From the NCBI GenBank assembly GCA_029706075.1, contig JAINUG010000138.1:2666001-2730000 (forward strand): a stretch of 64,000 nt of DNA. The letters are read 5' to 3'. This document shows positions 53,651 to 64,000 of the stretch, one piece after another (within the stretch, counting starts at the first letter, position 1; every line of letters begins with the position of its first letter). Both the position numbers and the translations under genes were made by a program. The stretch is from Aldrovandia affinis. Lineage: Eukaryota > Chordata > Actinopteri > Notacanthiformes > Halosauridae. The notes under the pieces were generated by a model, which saw only the letters and a list, made by a program, of their open reading frames with translations, was not told the DNA's origin and did not search any database.

Positions 53651-54699
53651 ATATAGGCAGGAGTTCTTAGCAGAGGGACATGAGTTGGGAGGTTTTAATG
53701 GAAAGATTCACCAAAAAACATATTAAAAAATATATATACTGTATATTTTGCCAAAAATATATTTTTACATATTTTTATGCAGACAAAAATACAAGAACCC
53801 AGAGCATGATACATGCAATCCACTACTTGATAAGAGAGTTGATAAGATTTCGACAAACCACAGTGGATAACATTGGCAAGAAGAACCCCACTCCTGTGTT
53901 TTATGAAAAGCATATGTGCAATAACATTCATGCTGTCTGGTACTCATCATTATATTTACAATTTCAATTTTATCTTGGAAGAGAATGTAAGTAGTCATTT
54001 CCATGTTCCCCTAGCCTCATGCTCCCATAGTTCATTGCAAAGTAATTGTCTATGATCTCTGTGGGATGTTGGTGAAATGCTTGATGGGAATTGTATTACA
54101 GTGTCAGAAGATTGGTTTTGCCAATTACTTGTACATTTGTTTGTCCAACATTAATACAAGCTTGTGTGTGTTGTATACATTCCCTTCTCAAATGTCCATA
54201 CTGTACCCTAGCTAACAATAATTATATAGTCGCTAAAATGGTTAGAAAATAAAACATTAATAACTGTGTCATTAACAACCGCATTGCTGTATTTAGTCCA
54301 ATTTAAATGTGTTATTAAAATGGATATCAGGGTTGTTCATTGAGAAAACAAGGTTGTTGAGATGGACATACAATATCAAAACTGCATACTGAACCTTGAG
54401 TAGAATTTTTACAACCCTGGCCTCCTCCTCTACTAAGATTAATTAATGCTTGACTAAACATCAGCAATATATGTATTCATAATTATAATGTGGTTATTAA
54501 GATTTCATTAAGCCTTAATAAGCAGACCATATTCTAAAGTGTTACCATTTATAACAAGATTTATTGTAAAGTATTACCACGTATGACAAGATTGATGAGT
54601 CATTCCCTTTGCGGGCAGGGGAAGAGATATTATTGACTGAACTATTAAATAAAATGAGAAATTAATTAATGGGGTTGGTATAAAACACTTAATTTATTT
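53651..54699. other. No recognised feature
   Basis: AT-rich. The frames at 53680-54055 on both strands are mutual shadows without a domain. 53805-53880 is compositionally more balanced. Confidence 0.4.
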
Positions 54700-55250
54700 G
54701 ATTTTACTCATGCCCCCAGTTTGATTATCAATATTGATACACTATTACTCTTGTTTTTCTTGGCTCCACAAGGGAAGCTGGGATGCCCCATGGCTATGGG
54801 GCCACAGATTGGCACTCTTGACCAAACCACCTGGTTTCTCAGCTCCGAATTGTGTCTCAGCAGTTAAACCCCCATGTCAGAATTGTTCATTTTAAGAGGC
54901 CTCACACCATGCTTTCTCTGCTGTGAGTGTCAGCTGTGCTCATCACTCATAATAAGCTCCTGCATCTCGTACAGCACATGCACGTTGCTACCTTTGGAGG
55001 CTGCCATCTTTATTAATTTTTTTTTTACTGTCATATTTTATACTGTCCCTGATAACCTTTAATTCCTTGCTTTTTTGACAGCGAGGGCGGTTGATGTAGG
55101 GGCTCTGCACTCCCCGTGGCGTAAATCAAAACTGAGCGGCACTTTCTCCTCATCTTGTTTCTCGCGTATTTGTTACTCAGGGATGATTTCAGCTGCTTTT
55201 TTTCTGAAGCTATTCAATTTTTTGCCTATTTAGGAGGCTCATTATCTATC
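54700..55250. promoter_or_regulatory. Candidate conserved non-coding region
   Basis: Repeat-free, with gctcatcactcataataag, gaggctgccatctttattaa, cctgataacctttaattcc (GATA and homeodomain words) and gtggcgtaaatcaaaactga. Inferred from composition and site density only. Confidence 0.3.
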
Positions 55251-57280
55251 TTCCGGGAGACTGTCTGTGTTTCCATCTGCTCATCCGCCCACTGTCTGGG
55301 ATCTGAGGAAGGGGGGGGCGAGACCACCAAAGCATTTCCACCAGAAAATAAATATCTACCTTTCCAGGAGCCACACTAGAGCGGATGAGGTGCATGTTTT
55401 GACATTGGATTCCTCCTCCTCTGACCTCGCTGGCCCATCACTGCAGTGGCTGCCCCGCAGGAGAGTGGGGAGTCTGGGGGTTAGCTAAGCTGTCTGACCC
55501 TTTAGTCTCCACCATTGACTCTGGCCAATTTGATAGCATGGTATGGGCAGGGGGCACAGTGGGATCGTGTGACAACCTTTGTCAGAAAAAGAGGAGATGG
55601 CATGGCAGGCCAGTGTCCAATGGCACCAGTCAAGTCCTCTCTTCCTCCGTTACAAAACCAAATACATACAGACACACACTCAGAATATTTGGCTTTGGCT
55701 GAGAAATTTGCAAACTACTCTTTCCTCAGGATACAAGTACACAAAAACAAGCACCCATGCGACATGGCAACTAAACCAAACAAAATACTCCTTACTCTCT
55801 TGCAAGTGATTGCATATTGCAAATTAAACACAAAATGTGTGTAAATGCAAAAGTAAAAGATTAGGGGGGGGAGAAAATAAATAAATCAAATATGCATGAT
55901 TTTTCCAGTAAAAATGAGTGATGCTAATGCTAATAATTGTAAGGTTTTTATCGATGACTGTATGCGAGCTAAAAATATAATGATTTACTCATTTTGAGAT
56001 TCATTTCAAATATGATTAGCACCTACTATTAGTTCCCACCTTTAATTTATTAAGAACCTCCAAATAATGGAGCCCCCATTTTGAAAAATCACTGCCTTGC
56101 TTGGAAGTTATATGGTTGTATATATTGTGACCTCCTGTCTACAGGGGCAGTCTTTTTTTGTGGCGGCTGGTGTTGACCCAGAGCAGTGGAGCCACTGTTG
56201 GTCGATTTCAAAAGGGCTGTCAAAACATTGCCTCAGGTTACAGAAATACCAATCCATGTCCCTGACATGTAAGACCTTTGAATTGCTTATACTCCGTCAC
56301 TATAACAAGCCGATTGTTCATGAGAGTCCTACAACAATTAAATGGGATAAAAAATAGAAGTCCACAGGGAAACCCTCATCTTCTCTGAGTGTTCTTTTGT
56401 TCTATTTGCTGTTCACATGCAGAGACTGTGTGGTGAGTAATACAACAGGAGGGTTTCATGCTCAAGATCAAAACACAACCTTTACGAAAGGTATATAAGG
56501 CCTTCAGTTCACAGGAATATCCCACGGGGAATATGCTAAAAGTCATTAAAGAAGGGGGGTTTAATCTGCTGTAAAGCAGGTATCTCAGACAGTTCAGGAA
56601 TATTTTTGCACAGTGCTCCCTAGCAACATTGTTGGTGTGTCCCACTAATTTCATAAAACATAAAAAACGAACATAACTGAGATATATTGTACATATTGTG
56701 CCAGATTTACGAAAGTTCTGCAATGGCATAATGGCACGAAAAACCATGTAAAAAGCAGCTTTTGGTACATAATATAGTGCCGCACAATCATATTGCACAT
56801 GTGATATGATGGAAAACATGCCCCCTAGTTTTTTCATTTTAACTTTCATTCATTTGTGGGAGCTTTCTGACCACAAAATATTAGGATATTATGCCAATAA
56901 CAGCAAATTAACCAGTGTGATTTATAAATGTTGGCTGCAATCATGGAAAAAAGAATTATGTGTATTTTTCGAACCATCTAGAGGAAGCAGGTATTAACTT
57001 TAGGTCAGGCTTGAAAGCATTGAAATGGCTGCTGTAATTGTTGTTAGACATTGTTGGAATCAGATTTGAATAGAGAGTATTTGCTACTGAAACATCCATC
57101 TGAGAGATAAAAACCAGAATACAAAAACCCAAGGAATGACTCTTGACAGATCTTGACTCTTTTGTTACAAGGCTAAGGTTTACAACTTTTATTGTAAACC
57201 GTAAGCTAAAATTCAGTCATTATTAATTGTCTTTTGAATTAATTCCTACTTAATTCAATGGGCAAAAAAGTATGTATTGA
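55251..57280. other. Long repeat-poor non-coding stretch
   Basis: Several frames of 60-157 codons (for example 56376-56849 minus, 55515-55844 plus) have no recognisable domain and ordinary random composition. No known transposon was recognised. Confidence 0.4.
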
Positions 57281-57281
57281 A

Positions 57282-57663
57282 CTAGATTTTTGATCCTGTA
57301 CAATTATTAGGCTCAATTATCTGTCTTCTGTCAGTTTCTTTAACATTCAGACACCTGCATAGTAACACAGTCCCTCTTGATTTAAGTACACGCTTGAGCT
57401 GTTTAAGAGGAGTAACAATTGTATTTTCTTGCATTCGTGACACATCGCAAACATAGATGTCATCACAAGTCAAAAGGTGAAAAGTGTTTTCTCGATTCAT
57501 TGACACTCGCACACTGTAACAACAGCTTCTGCTCCAAGCACAGATTGACAGTAACAGTCTCTTTCCTTGCAAAGGGAACTGCTACAAAGTCGAGTAAAGT
57601 AGAGTCTGAGGCCTTGGTGAAGAAATTATGAAATGAAGTGGAGCATCTTAATCTCAACTGCAT
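57282..57663 (-). other. Overlapping minus-strand frames of unknown nature
   Basis: Frames 57663-57463 and 57572-57282 overlap. Together they give stretches of protein-like composition (SDSTLLDFVAVPFARKETVT; then DDIYVCDVSRMQENTIVTP and LKQLKRVLKSRGTVLLC). They could be two halves of one broken coding sequence, such as an old transposon protein. I recognise no family. Confidence 0.25.
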
Positions 57664-57699
57664 CGCCTAGCAGGGATATGTAACAGGAAGCCAAAGGCC

Positions 57700-57955
57700 A
57701 GGGCCAAATTGCTAGGTCAGTACTTGACTGAGGCATTGACGCTCTCCGCTCACTGTTGCTCTTGTCTTCAGCGCAGTCTGAACGAGGCCACAGGCAAAGC
57801 CGCGAGGAACATGAAAAGCCTCATTAGTCAGGTTCTGTGTGTGCACTATACAGGGCGATTGGTCGATCAATGGGGAGACTTCGGCCTGGAACTCCACAAA
57901 TCTGACCCACAATTAAATGCAACTGTTCTTTTTCCTTGTTTGATTGAGTAAAAAA
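57700..57955. promoter_or_regulatory. Candidate conserved non-coding element
   Basis: Balanced, repeat-free sequence containing aaaagcctcattagtcag, gggcgattggtcgatcaat (CCAAT/NF-Y and PBX-like words) and cccacaattaaatgcaac. No coding domain on either strand. This is inference. Confidence 0.3.
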
Positions 57956-59456
57956 TGGGGAAAGTTATCCACATTAGAGTAAAGATGTATGCATATATAT
58001 ATTTGAATTTTGTTTTCATTTTCATATTTTTTCCTCTCCTGTTATGAATAACCAATAACCAATCTCTTTAGTCACCACTGAGTCACCTGCACCCATGTAA
58101 GGAGCACTGCTTCTGAAGCACATGCGCTCCTCCGATGCACTCACCCACAAGCCAGAAACTATTTACACCTTCTAGGTCACTGAGTACTACAAGAGAGAGT
58201 TAGTGGCCATCAGAGGAGACGAGAGGCATATCTCTCACTGAGGACAGCTGGTAGCCTGTGGGCACCTGGCACAAAGGGATAATATATTTCAGAGTTTCAC
58301 AGTCCTACATTTTTCCACGTTAACAGCTCTGGCATGAGTTCAGCTCATAGTTGAGGTGACATTGGTGGAATGTGTCCACCCATTTCCAATGTAGGCTGGT
58401 GGACATCTGTTCAGTCCTGTCATTACAGCAGGTCTTATCTCTGGACCCTCACTGAAAATGTCTCTACAATGCAACAATCCCTCAATATCATAGGGTCATG
58501 AGCATGGTATTTCCTCAGTAATGATGGGTGATTTGTTGTGAGTGTCTTTGCTGTCTTTGTTACAATTGGACTGCCTTTTCACAAGAAAACACTTCAATAT
58601 GTTCACATTTCAAAATAACAGAGGGTTGACTAAATCATTTTTTAAATGATATTTTTTAAATGTTACTTTTCTTTTTTCAGAAGACGTGGGCGGGCTTGTA
58701 TTTAGAACTATTAGGAGGCAACTCTATTTACAAAGTAAATTAGATTATGAATAAATTACAATGTTTTCTTGGAGGCAAACAAACAGCACAAAAACACGCT
58801 TCCCAAGTTGTTCTGTTTTTCTACCCCTTTAATACAGGTCAGATCCCTTGGTAAAGGGCTATTAGAGGCGCCTTGCAAACTCATGCCCTGACTGGGGTCA
58901 CTGTTGCAAGGTGAATGGCTATTTCTCTCACAGTCCTGTGGGATGTACTTCACCATTAAATTGCAGGTGCCAACATTGCACTCCCCCCCAACCCCTGCAG
59001 CACTGAACTGCATCCCCAAACAACATAGGCAAACATACGACCGAATGTCAAATTTCACTAGAAAGTGTGGGCCTGCAAATTTGACCTATGGTAACATGAT
59101 TGTTCTTTAAAGACAGGATACAGGAGAGAGCTATTATCTTAATATCCAAGTCAGCAATTCTCAGGGCCCAGAGGTTGAATGGCTTCTGCTGAGAAGATGT
59201 GGAAAAATATGTACTTTAAGACTAGCTGCTCATCCTGGTCCATTGTAGACTGTGTTGGTCATTTTTAGTTTAACAGCAAGGAAAATGTTAACTCCCTGTC
59301 AGCCACACACAACCGAATCAATAAACTGAGAGTAGTTCAGCGAAACATTGTTGAGTGTATCAGTCATGAAAAAGATAAAGAGTTACTAACATTGCTATTA
59401 AAGTGGAATGCATTGCTGTAATTACTGAGGTAACTTTGGCTGTTTCCTTTTTTAGA
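57956..59456. other. No recognised feature
   Basis: Repeat-poor. The 100-codon minus frame 58756-59058 has many cysteines but no known pattern. Confidence 0.4.
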
Positions 59457-59779
59457 TACAGGTAACTGCCAAAATAAAGGAAACACTTGAGTAAATGAGC
59501 AGTTCTGTTATGGTGTGGGATGCATTTTCCTGGCATGGTTTAGGTCCACTCAACCCCTTAGAGCGCAGCGCCTGAATCAGCTTTTTCCACCACTATCAAC
59601 AAAACACCAAGTAATGGAATTTCTCGTGCAAGAATGGTGTTGCATCCCACCAATGAAGTTGCAGACACTTCTGGAATCTATGCCAAGGTACATTGAAGCT
59701 GTTCTGGTGGCTCATGGTGACCCAACGCCCTATTAGGACACTTTATGTTGGTGTTTTCTTTATGTTGGCAGTTGTACAA
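59457..59779 (+). mobile_element. Short Tc1-like deletion derivative
   Basis: The left end reads tacaggtaactgccaaaata followed by aaggaaacactt. The right end, read backwards, is GTACAACTGCCAACATAAAG. The frame 59515-59736 has MGCIFLAWFRSTQPL and then jumps to the C-terminal end (QEWCCIPPMKLQTLLESMPR, YIEAVLVAHGDPTPY, stop). The catalytic middle is deleted. The family is common in fishes. Confidence 0.8.
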
Positions 59780-59999
59780 TATTATATTGGATTTCCAGTA
59801 AAATACTATAGATTTGAACCTAAATTTTTTTTTTTAATGAAGACAAATCTGCATTTCAAAAATATATGATTTTGTCTTCAAATCAGGTTTCAGCATTTAA
59901 ATTTGCCAGGGAAGAAGCTTGTTTTAATTCGCTCCTTGAGCACCTCACAGACTGAAGCTGGCTCAGACGTGCCTGTGCTGCTCAGCTCTGAAATCTTAT
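59780..59999. other. No recognised feature
   Basis: AT-rich flank of the Tc1 derivative. Confidence 0.4.
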
Positions 60000-60262
60000 T
60001 TTACCTTCCCTTGGAGTCAGAATCACCACCACTTAAAACGGCTGCTGTGCCGTCTGGCGGAAGCGCTTCTGCTCTGATACGCCCCAGTTTCAGACCCAGC
60101 CCGGGACGCCGCTGATAAACATGGCGTAGCCTGATTAATGGGCAGCCAAACGAGAGTGGCTCTAATATTAGCCAATGTGGCAAAGATGTATTTCTCTTTA
60201 ATTATTTATTTTTCAGTGAGGCAGTTAACCTGCCTTCATTTAGTTTTGTATCCCTGCTACCA
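60000..60262. promoter_or_regulatory. Candidate conserved non-coding element
   Basis: Repeat-free and balanced, with tagcctgattaatgggcagc, the palindromic core ctaatattag near 60162, tctctttaattatttatttt, and ggcagttaacctgcc near 60222, which is almost a perfect palindrome. These are homeodomain-type and HNF1-like words. The frame 59903-60115 has no domain. Enhancer function is inferred. Confidence 0.35.
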
Positions 60263-60282
60263 GAATGCTTTATGATGGTACT

Positions 60283-60350
60283 GTGGGCTAGTGGTTAAAG
60301 GGCCAGACTTAGGAACAGAACATTGCAGGTTGAGTGCCTGAAAAACCAGA
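60283..60350 (+). repeat. tRNA-derived SINE head fragment
   Basis: gggctagtggttaaagggcc and, about 30 bases on, gcaggttgagtgcctg are spaced as A and B boxes of a tRNA-derived SINE. The body and tail are short or absent. Confidence 0.5.
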
Positions 60351-62195
60351 ATTGTTTCCTTGTCCCCTCCTGCAGTATTAAATAGGTTTTGTGTAGAAAT
60401 ATATTATGTGGGATTTCTTAATTTGGCCTGCTTCTTAATATTACATTTACTAATATGTATCATTATTGGAGTATACAACAAAAGCCACCCTCACCTGTTT
60501 ACCCATCTACACACTGCAACAGGCTGTATAGATTATTAGATATGGATTCTTGAGGCTTTGGCTCAATGAGCGATTTGTTCCTGAAAAAAATATTGTTTTA
60601 AGTTGTATAAACAACTGTCTAATTATGCAATAAGCAAGTAAACAATATGTAGGATTCATATGTCTATCTATGTAATAATGGGCTGGGAACATGACTACCA
60701 GATGAAAACACTTATATAAACCTGTCACAGTTATTAAGAAGCCTTGTTTTCAAGAAAATCATGAATGATTATAAAGATCATGGCTCTGAACATCCTGTAA
60801 AAGTACATAAGTTGATTGTACATAAATATTTACAGTATTACAGCAATTTGTTATAATGTATTAGGTATACAATGCTTTCCTGTTGTTATGAGGCATGCAT
60901 GCATGTATTAATGGATAGTGGAGTTTTATGCCATATAGCCATTTGAAGTCATTCTTATTCAAAATGATTTCACATTTATACTTACATAACTATTCACAAA
61001 ACACCTCCTTCTTTGATTTACATTACATTTGAATAAATTACAGATTACTGGAATTGGAATAAATGCATATTGATGGGTAAAATACTGGGGTCAATCCTTT
61101 ATATGTTTTCAAATTAATAATACATGGAGTGCAATGGTTGGCGGTCAAACAAGTGAGAGGTAACGGCCACCACTCAACTGATGCAAGATTTACAATCATC
61201 CATATGCATAGTCATGTATATCTACATTAATCTAAATTCATGATATATGCAATTTGGGCACAGGCTTTCAGGAGTTTGCATTGCTGATTGATTCTACACT
61301 CCACTTTCACTTCCTGAGATGAAGTACTGGTTGAATATCTACTCTGTTTCCCAGTTCTGAATCTTGATTCCCCCCCCCCCACCCCCCATTTCCTCAGCCC
61401 TCTAGCTCCCAGGTGGTGGTAGACATTTTCCATCTGCATGAGCAGAGTGAGCAGTGTCTTATTAGTTGTTGTTTTTTGGGCCCTCTCTCTCTTTTTGGGG
61501 GCCCTAAGAAAGATCTTGTTTGGTGGCCCCCCTACCTCAACCCCCACCCCAAGCACTCACCAGATCTGCGAAAATACACAAGACATTTTGAGCAACATTT
61601 TGCACACAATGCTTATTTTATTTTTAGCAACAACGTTGCAGTGATAAGAAAATTTTTACAAGCCGAAATATAAAGTATATATGTGGAAACCCAAATCAAG
61701 ATGAACATGCAACTGATAAATAGAATATTTACTTTTTCAAAAGCAAAAAGTTATTTTTTAAAAAACAAATAATTGCCTTGCAACTTTCATAAATCAGAAT
61801 TTGCCCACTGGTTCCCAAATAGAGTGTTCCCATTTAAAGTTTAACACAAACTTTACACCTTTGGCTCGCAGAATCTTGTGGGCTTCTAGTTGAAACGTGA
61901 CTGGAATATTAGTGAGGTCAGAAAGGTTTACAGCAGTATCTCAAAGGAAAATCTACCAGGAAACAGAACTTCTCAGCTGCATGTACTCATTCCAAAACAA
62001 TGCAACTTTTTGCTACTAGTTTAACAGTCTAATTTTCAACCTTGAGCTTATTTTCTTATTTTTTTTAAATGTACTGTCCTCCTTCTAGATAGCAAGCTAA
62101 GAGAAATAGACTGCAAGCTACTGTAGCTATGAATACTAACTAGCTAAACCAGGTATAAATGCTGATTTACCAGCAAAATGATTCTGAGGGGGCTG
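60351..62195. other. Mostly unique; C-run at 61371-61388 and a CCC/GGG-rich patch to 61560
   Basis: A 10-base C run followed by ACCCCCC lies at 61371-61388, G-rich on the minus strand. 61475-61555 alternates GGGCCC and CCCCAC blocks and may be part of an unrecognised repeat. The rest is AT-rich and without coding signal. Confidence 0.45.
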
Positions 62196-62198
62196 ACA

Positions 62199-62565
62199 GA
62201 TAGCGTAGCAGTCTAGCGCACCCATATTTGGCTGGTCCTGTACGAGTGTGAGCTGAGCTGCCTATCAGGGACGTGGTTTGAAACCTGTCTCTGCCAGACC
62301 GGCCCTGGTTGGGTCTCCGATCGGCTGTCTGCTCCTGAGGGATGGGGGAAGGTGGTCGGCACAAAGTTGCTGTGAAGCACGTAAGGGTGTCTCCAGAAAG
62401 GGGGTCGGTGAGTTCCGTCTTGAAGGAGGCGGATCATCGCTGGCCTCGGAGAGTAGCTTGCCGTAGAGTTCGTGGGGGATGGTTAATCTAAATAAATAGA
62501 GGGTATACAGTAATTGGCTTCCAAATTTGGGAGAAAAATGTGGAAAAATCTAAAAATATATAAAA
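62199..62565 (+). mobile_element. tRNA-derived SINE
   Basis: The head carries an A-box-like tagcgtagcagtctagcg and, 60-70 bases later, a B-box-like gtggtttgaaacctgtc. The body is GC-rich and the 3' part has gggatggttaatctaaataa, gggtatacagtaattggc and an A-rich aaaatctaaaaatatat tail. The opposite-strand frames here are translations of the SINE. Confidence 0.65.
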
Positions 62566-64000
62566 AAACAAAAAGTATTCTGTAATTTATGTAGAACAAT
62601 TCCATTTTGAATTTTGCTTTAAATATTTGTCAGGAGGTGTGAGCTTCCCCACACTAAAATTCCTAAAATACAATTGGTTTATTAAATTTTTATAAGATAT
62701 TTAGAAACAAGCACACATACTTGGACTGAACACAATGTATTTTCTCCCCCCTTTCAAGCTCACCTGCTCTCTGGACCCCAGCCGGCAGTGTAGGAACACT
62801 TCCCTCAGGCAAGGCATCCATAGCACAATAGAAGAGACTCAGCACAAAAGAGGAACTACACATTTTCCCACACACCCTTAGTAATGCCCTCAGCAAACTC
62901 CTCCCTGTCCTGCCTCCGGCACCCCTCTCACACTCACTGCGGGGAAGACCAGACCCTTTGGGCACAGACACCACTCACACGACAAACTACATTAATGAAT
63001 AACAGAAAGAGAACTAATGAGTGAAGCCCCCAGCCGCACCGCAATACCTGGTGGGGGACTGCCACAACAAAAACACAACCCAATCAAGCTGCACTGCCGG
63101 CTCATCGTCCCCTCTCAACACTGCCGCAACTCTTGTCCCTCTCTCCGGCCCAGCTTTGTTAGTGCAGACTCTGCGCAGAAGAACATGTGCACGCAGCTAA
63201 GCAACCGCCACTCCACCGGGCAGATCACATGCATTAGCAGGGTGAGGGCACGTTTTCAATAGTCCACCCAATATTCCCATTACTTCCCAAATTAGCTGTT
63301 TTTATAAGGCATCGCACCCAGTAATTCAATGAAATGGCCCTGATCGCCACTATTCAAAACTACCAGTGAAGGGAACCACAAAAACAGCTGACATATTCTC
63401 TAGTTCAATGTTAATACTGAATGCTGTAAGCACATTTGCTGTTCATCAAAAGATAGTATCCCCATGTACTCTACGGACAGTCATTTCACACAGTTTTAAC
63501 CATGCTTTTCTCAGGGCATGCTGGTATTTGGCAGGACATGCATACTCTTGAGATTTTCCTGTCCATGTTGCGGTCACGGAGGCCTCACCTTTTCGATTTA
63601 GTGGGATTTACAGCACACTGTGGCATTTCCTCAGTGCAAAGTCTTGCCCGTACTCCAACACTTAGCATTGCAGCTTTTGATAGGTGTTGGTGTTTGAACC
63701 CTTCTCCATATGTTTGGCATGACAAGGACATGCCCCAGCCTTCTCAGGAAGATTCTAGGCGGGTGCTTGTTTTCTGAGGACTTCCACTGAGGGAAATTTG
63801 CCATCGAGATGATGAAGGCTGCAATCTCTGCTATATCCATCATACTGTATGTCAAACAATGCATTCTATATGCTCCATTCACAATCACTTATTTTGATGT
63901 ACAACCCATAGCAAAGCTTTATAACTATATTTGCCTCTTTGAAAGCATATATATCAAACATTACACTCAATTTTACAACCTTACCATTTAATATATAGTC
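62566..64000. other. Unassigned; GC-richer block 62730-63260 and balanced block 63500-63880
   Basis: 62740-63250 is CA- and CCC-rich. It contains a ctcccccctttc run that would be a purine tract on the minus strand, but I found no LTR borders. 63640-63880 (with gcaatctctgctatatccat) looks like the other candidate conserved elements. No frame has a recognised domain. Confidence 0.35.

Noticed and set aside
1-64000. CRISPR arrays, bacterial operons, origins or riboswitches
   Set aside because: No regularly spaced direct repeats or bacterial gene organisation are present. The sequence is vertebrate.

Overview
The window looks like intergenic DNA from a ray-finned fish, almost certainly a teleost. 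The evidence is its mix of repeats: many Tc1-like transposons, hAT and PIF/Harbinger elements, L1/Tx1-, CR1/Rex- and L2-type LINEs, tRNA-derived SINEs, and LTR retroelements with env. I cannot name the species. I found no intact host protein-coding gene, no rRNA gene and no functional tRNA gene. Nearly every recognisable reading frame belongs to a decayed mobile element.

Layout. Positions 1-838 are a deletion derivative of a ZMYM1-like hAT transposon. From 1.5 to 8.2 kb there is an LTR fragment, a 998-bp element with long inverted ends, an inverted copy of a retrovirus leader carrying a hAT MITE, a SWIM zinc-finger exon relic and a Tc1 relic. From 9.0 to 12.8 kb a minus-strand endogenous retrovirus keeps a 3' LTR, a polypurine tract, env and gag but no visible pol. 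From 13.2 to 17.1 kb two L1 fragments lie in tandem, and the second is split by an 807-bp solo LTR. From 18.37 to 21.58 kb a second retrovirus-like element has two LTRs, a primer site, a polypurine tract and a 4-bp target duplication. From 21.7 to 28.3 kb there are Tc1 copies, a split CR1-like LINE, a SINE-like repeat and a hAT tail. From 30 to 35.3 kb there is a solo LTR carrying a 7SL-RNA-like stretch, Tc1 relics, and a hAT element filled with inverted duplications and other repeats. From 37.9 to 42.2 kb there are one LINE and two Tc1 relics. From 42.7 to 46.4 kb there is a hAT BED-finger exon, a Tc1 relic and a 998-bp solo LTR with perfect target duplications. From 50.6 to 52.5 kb a PIF/Harbinger element keeps both of its opposed genes, with a Tc1 nested between them.

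The stretches 35.9-37.8, 46.4-50.6 and 52.6-64 kb are much poorer in repeats. They contain GC-balanced islands dense in homeodomain, SOX, NFI and MEF2-like words. This suggests a gene desert with distal enhancers near a developmental gene, but only alignment to other fishes could show that.

Nesting gives a relative order of events. LTR 15520-16326 is younger than the L1 it splits. The MITEs at 18583 and 6394 are younger than the retroviral copies they interrupt. The Tc1 at 51.4 kb is younger than the Harbinger element. A 1,390-bp block at 22455-23844 is younger than the CR1-like repeat it splits.
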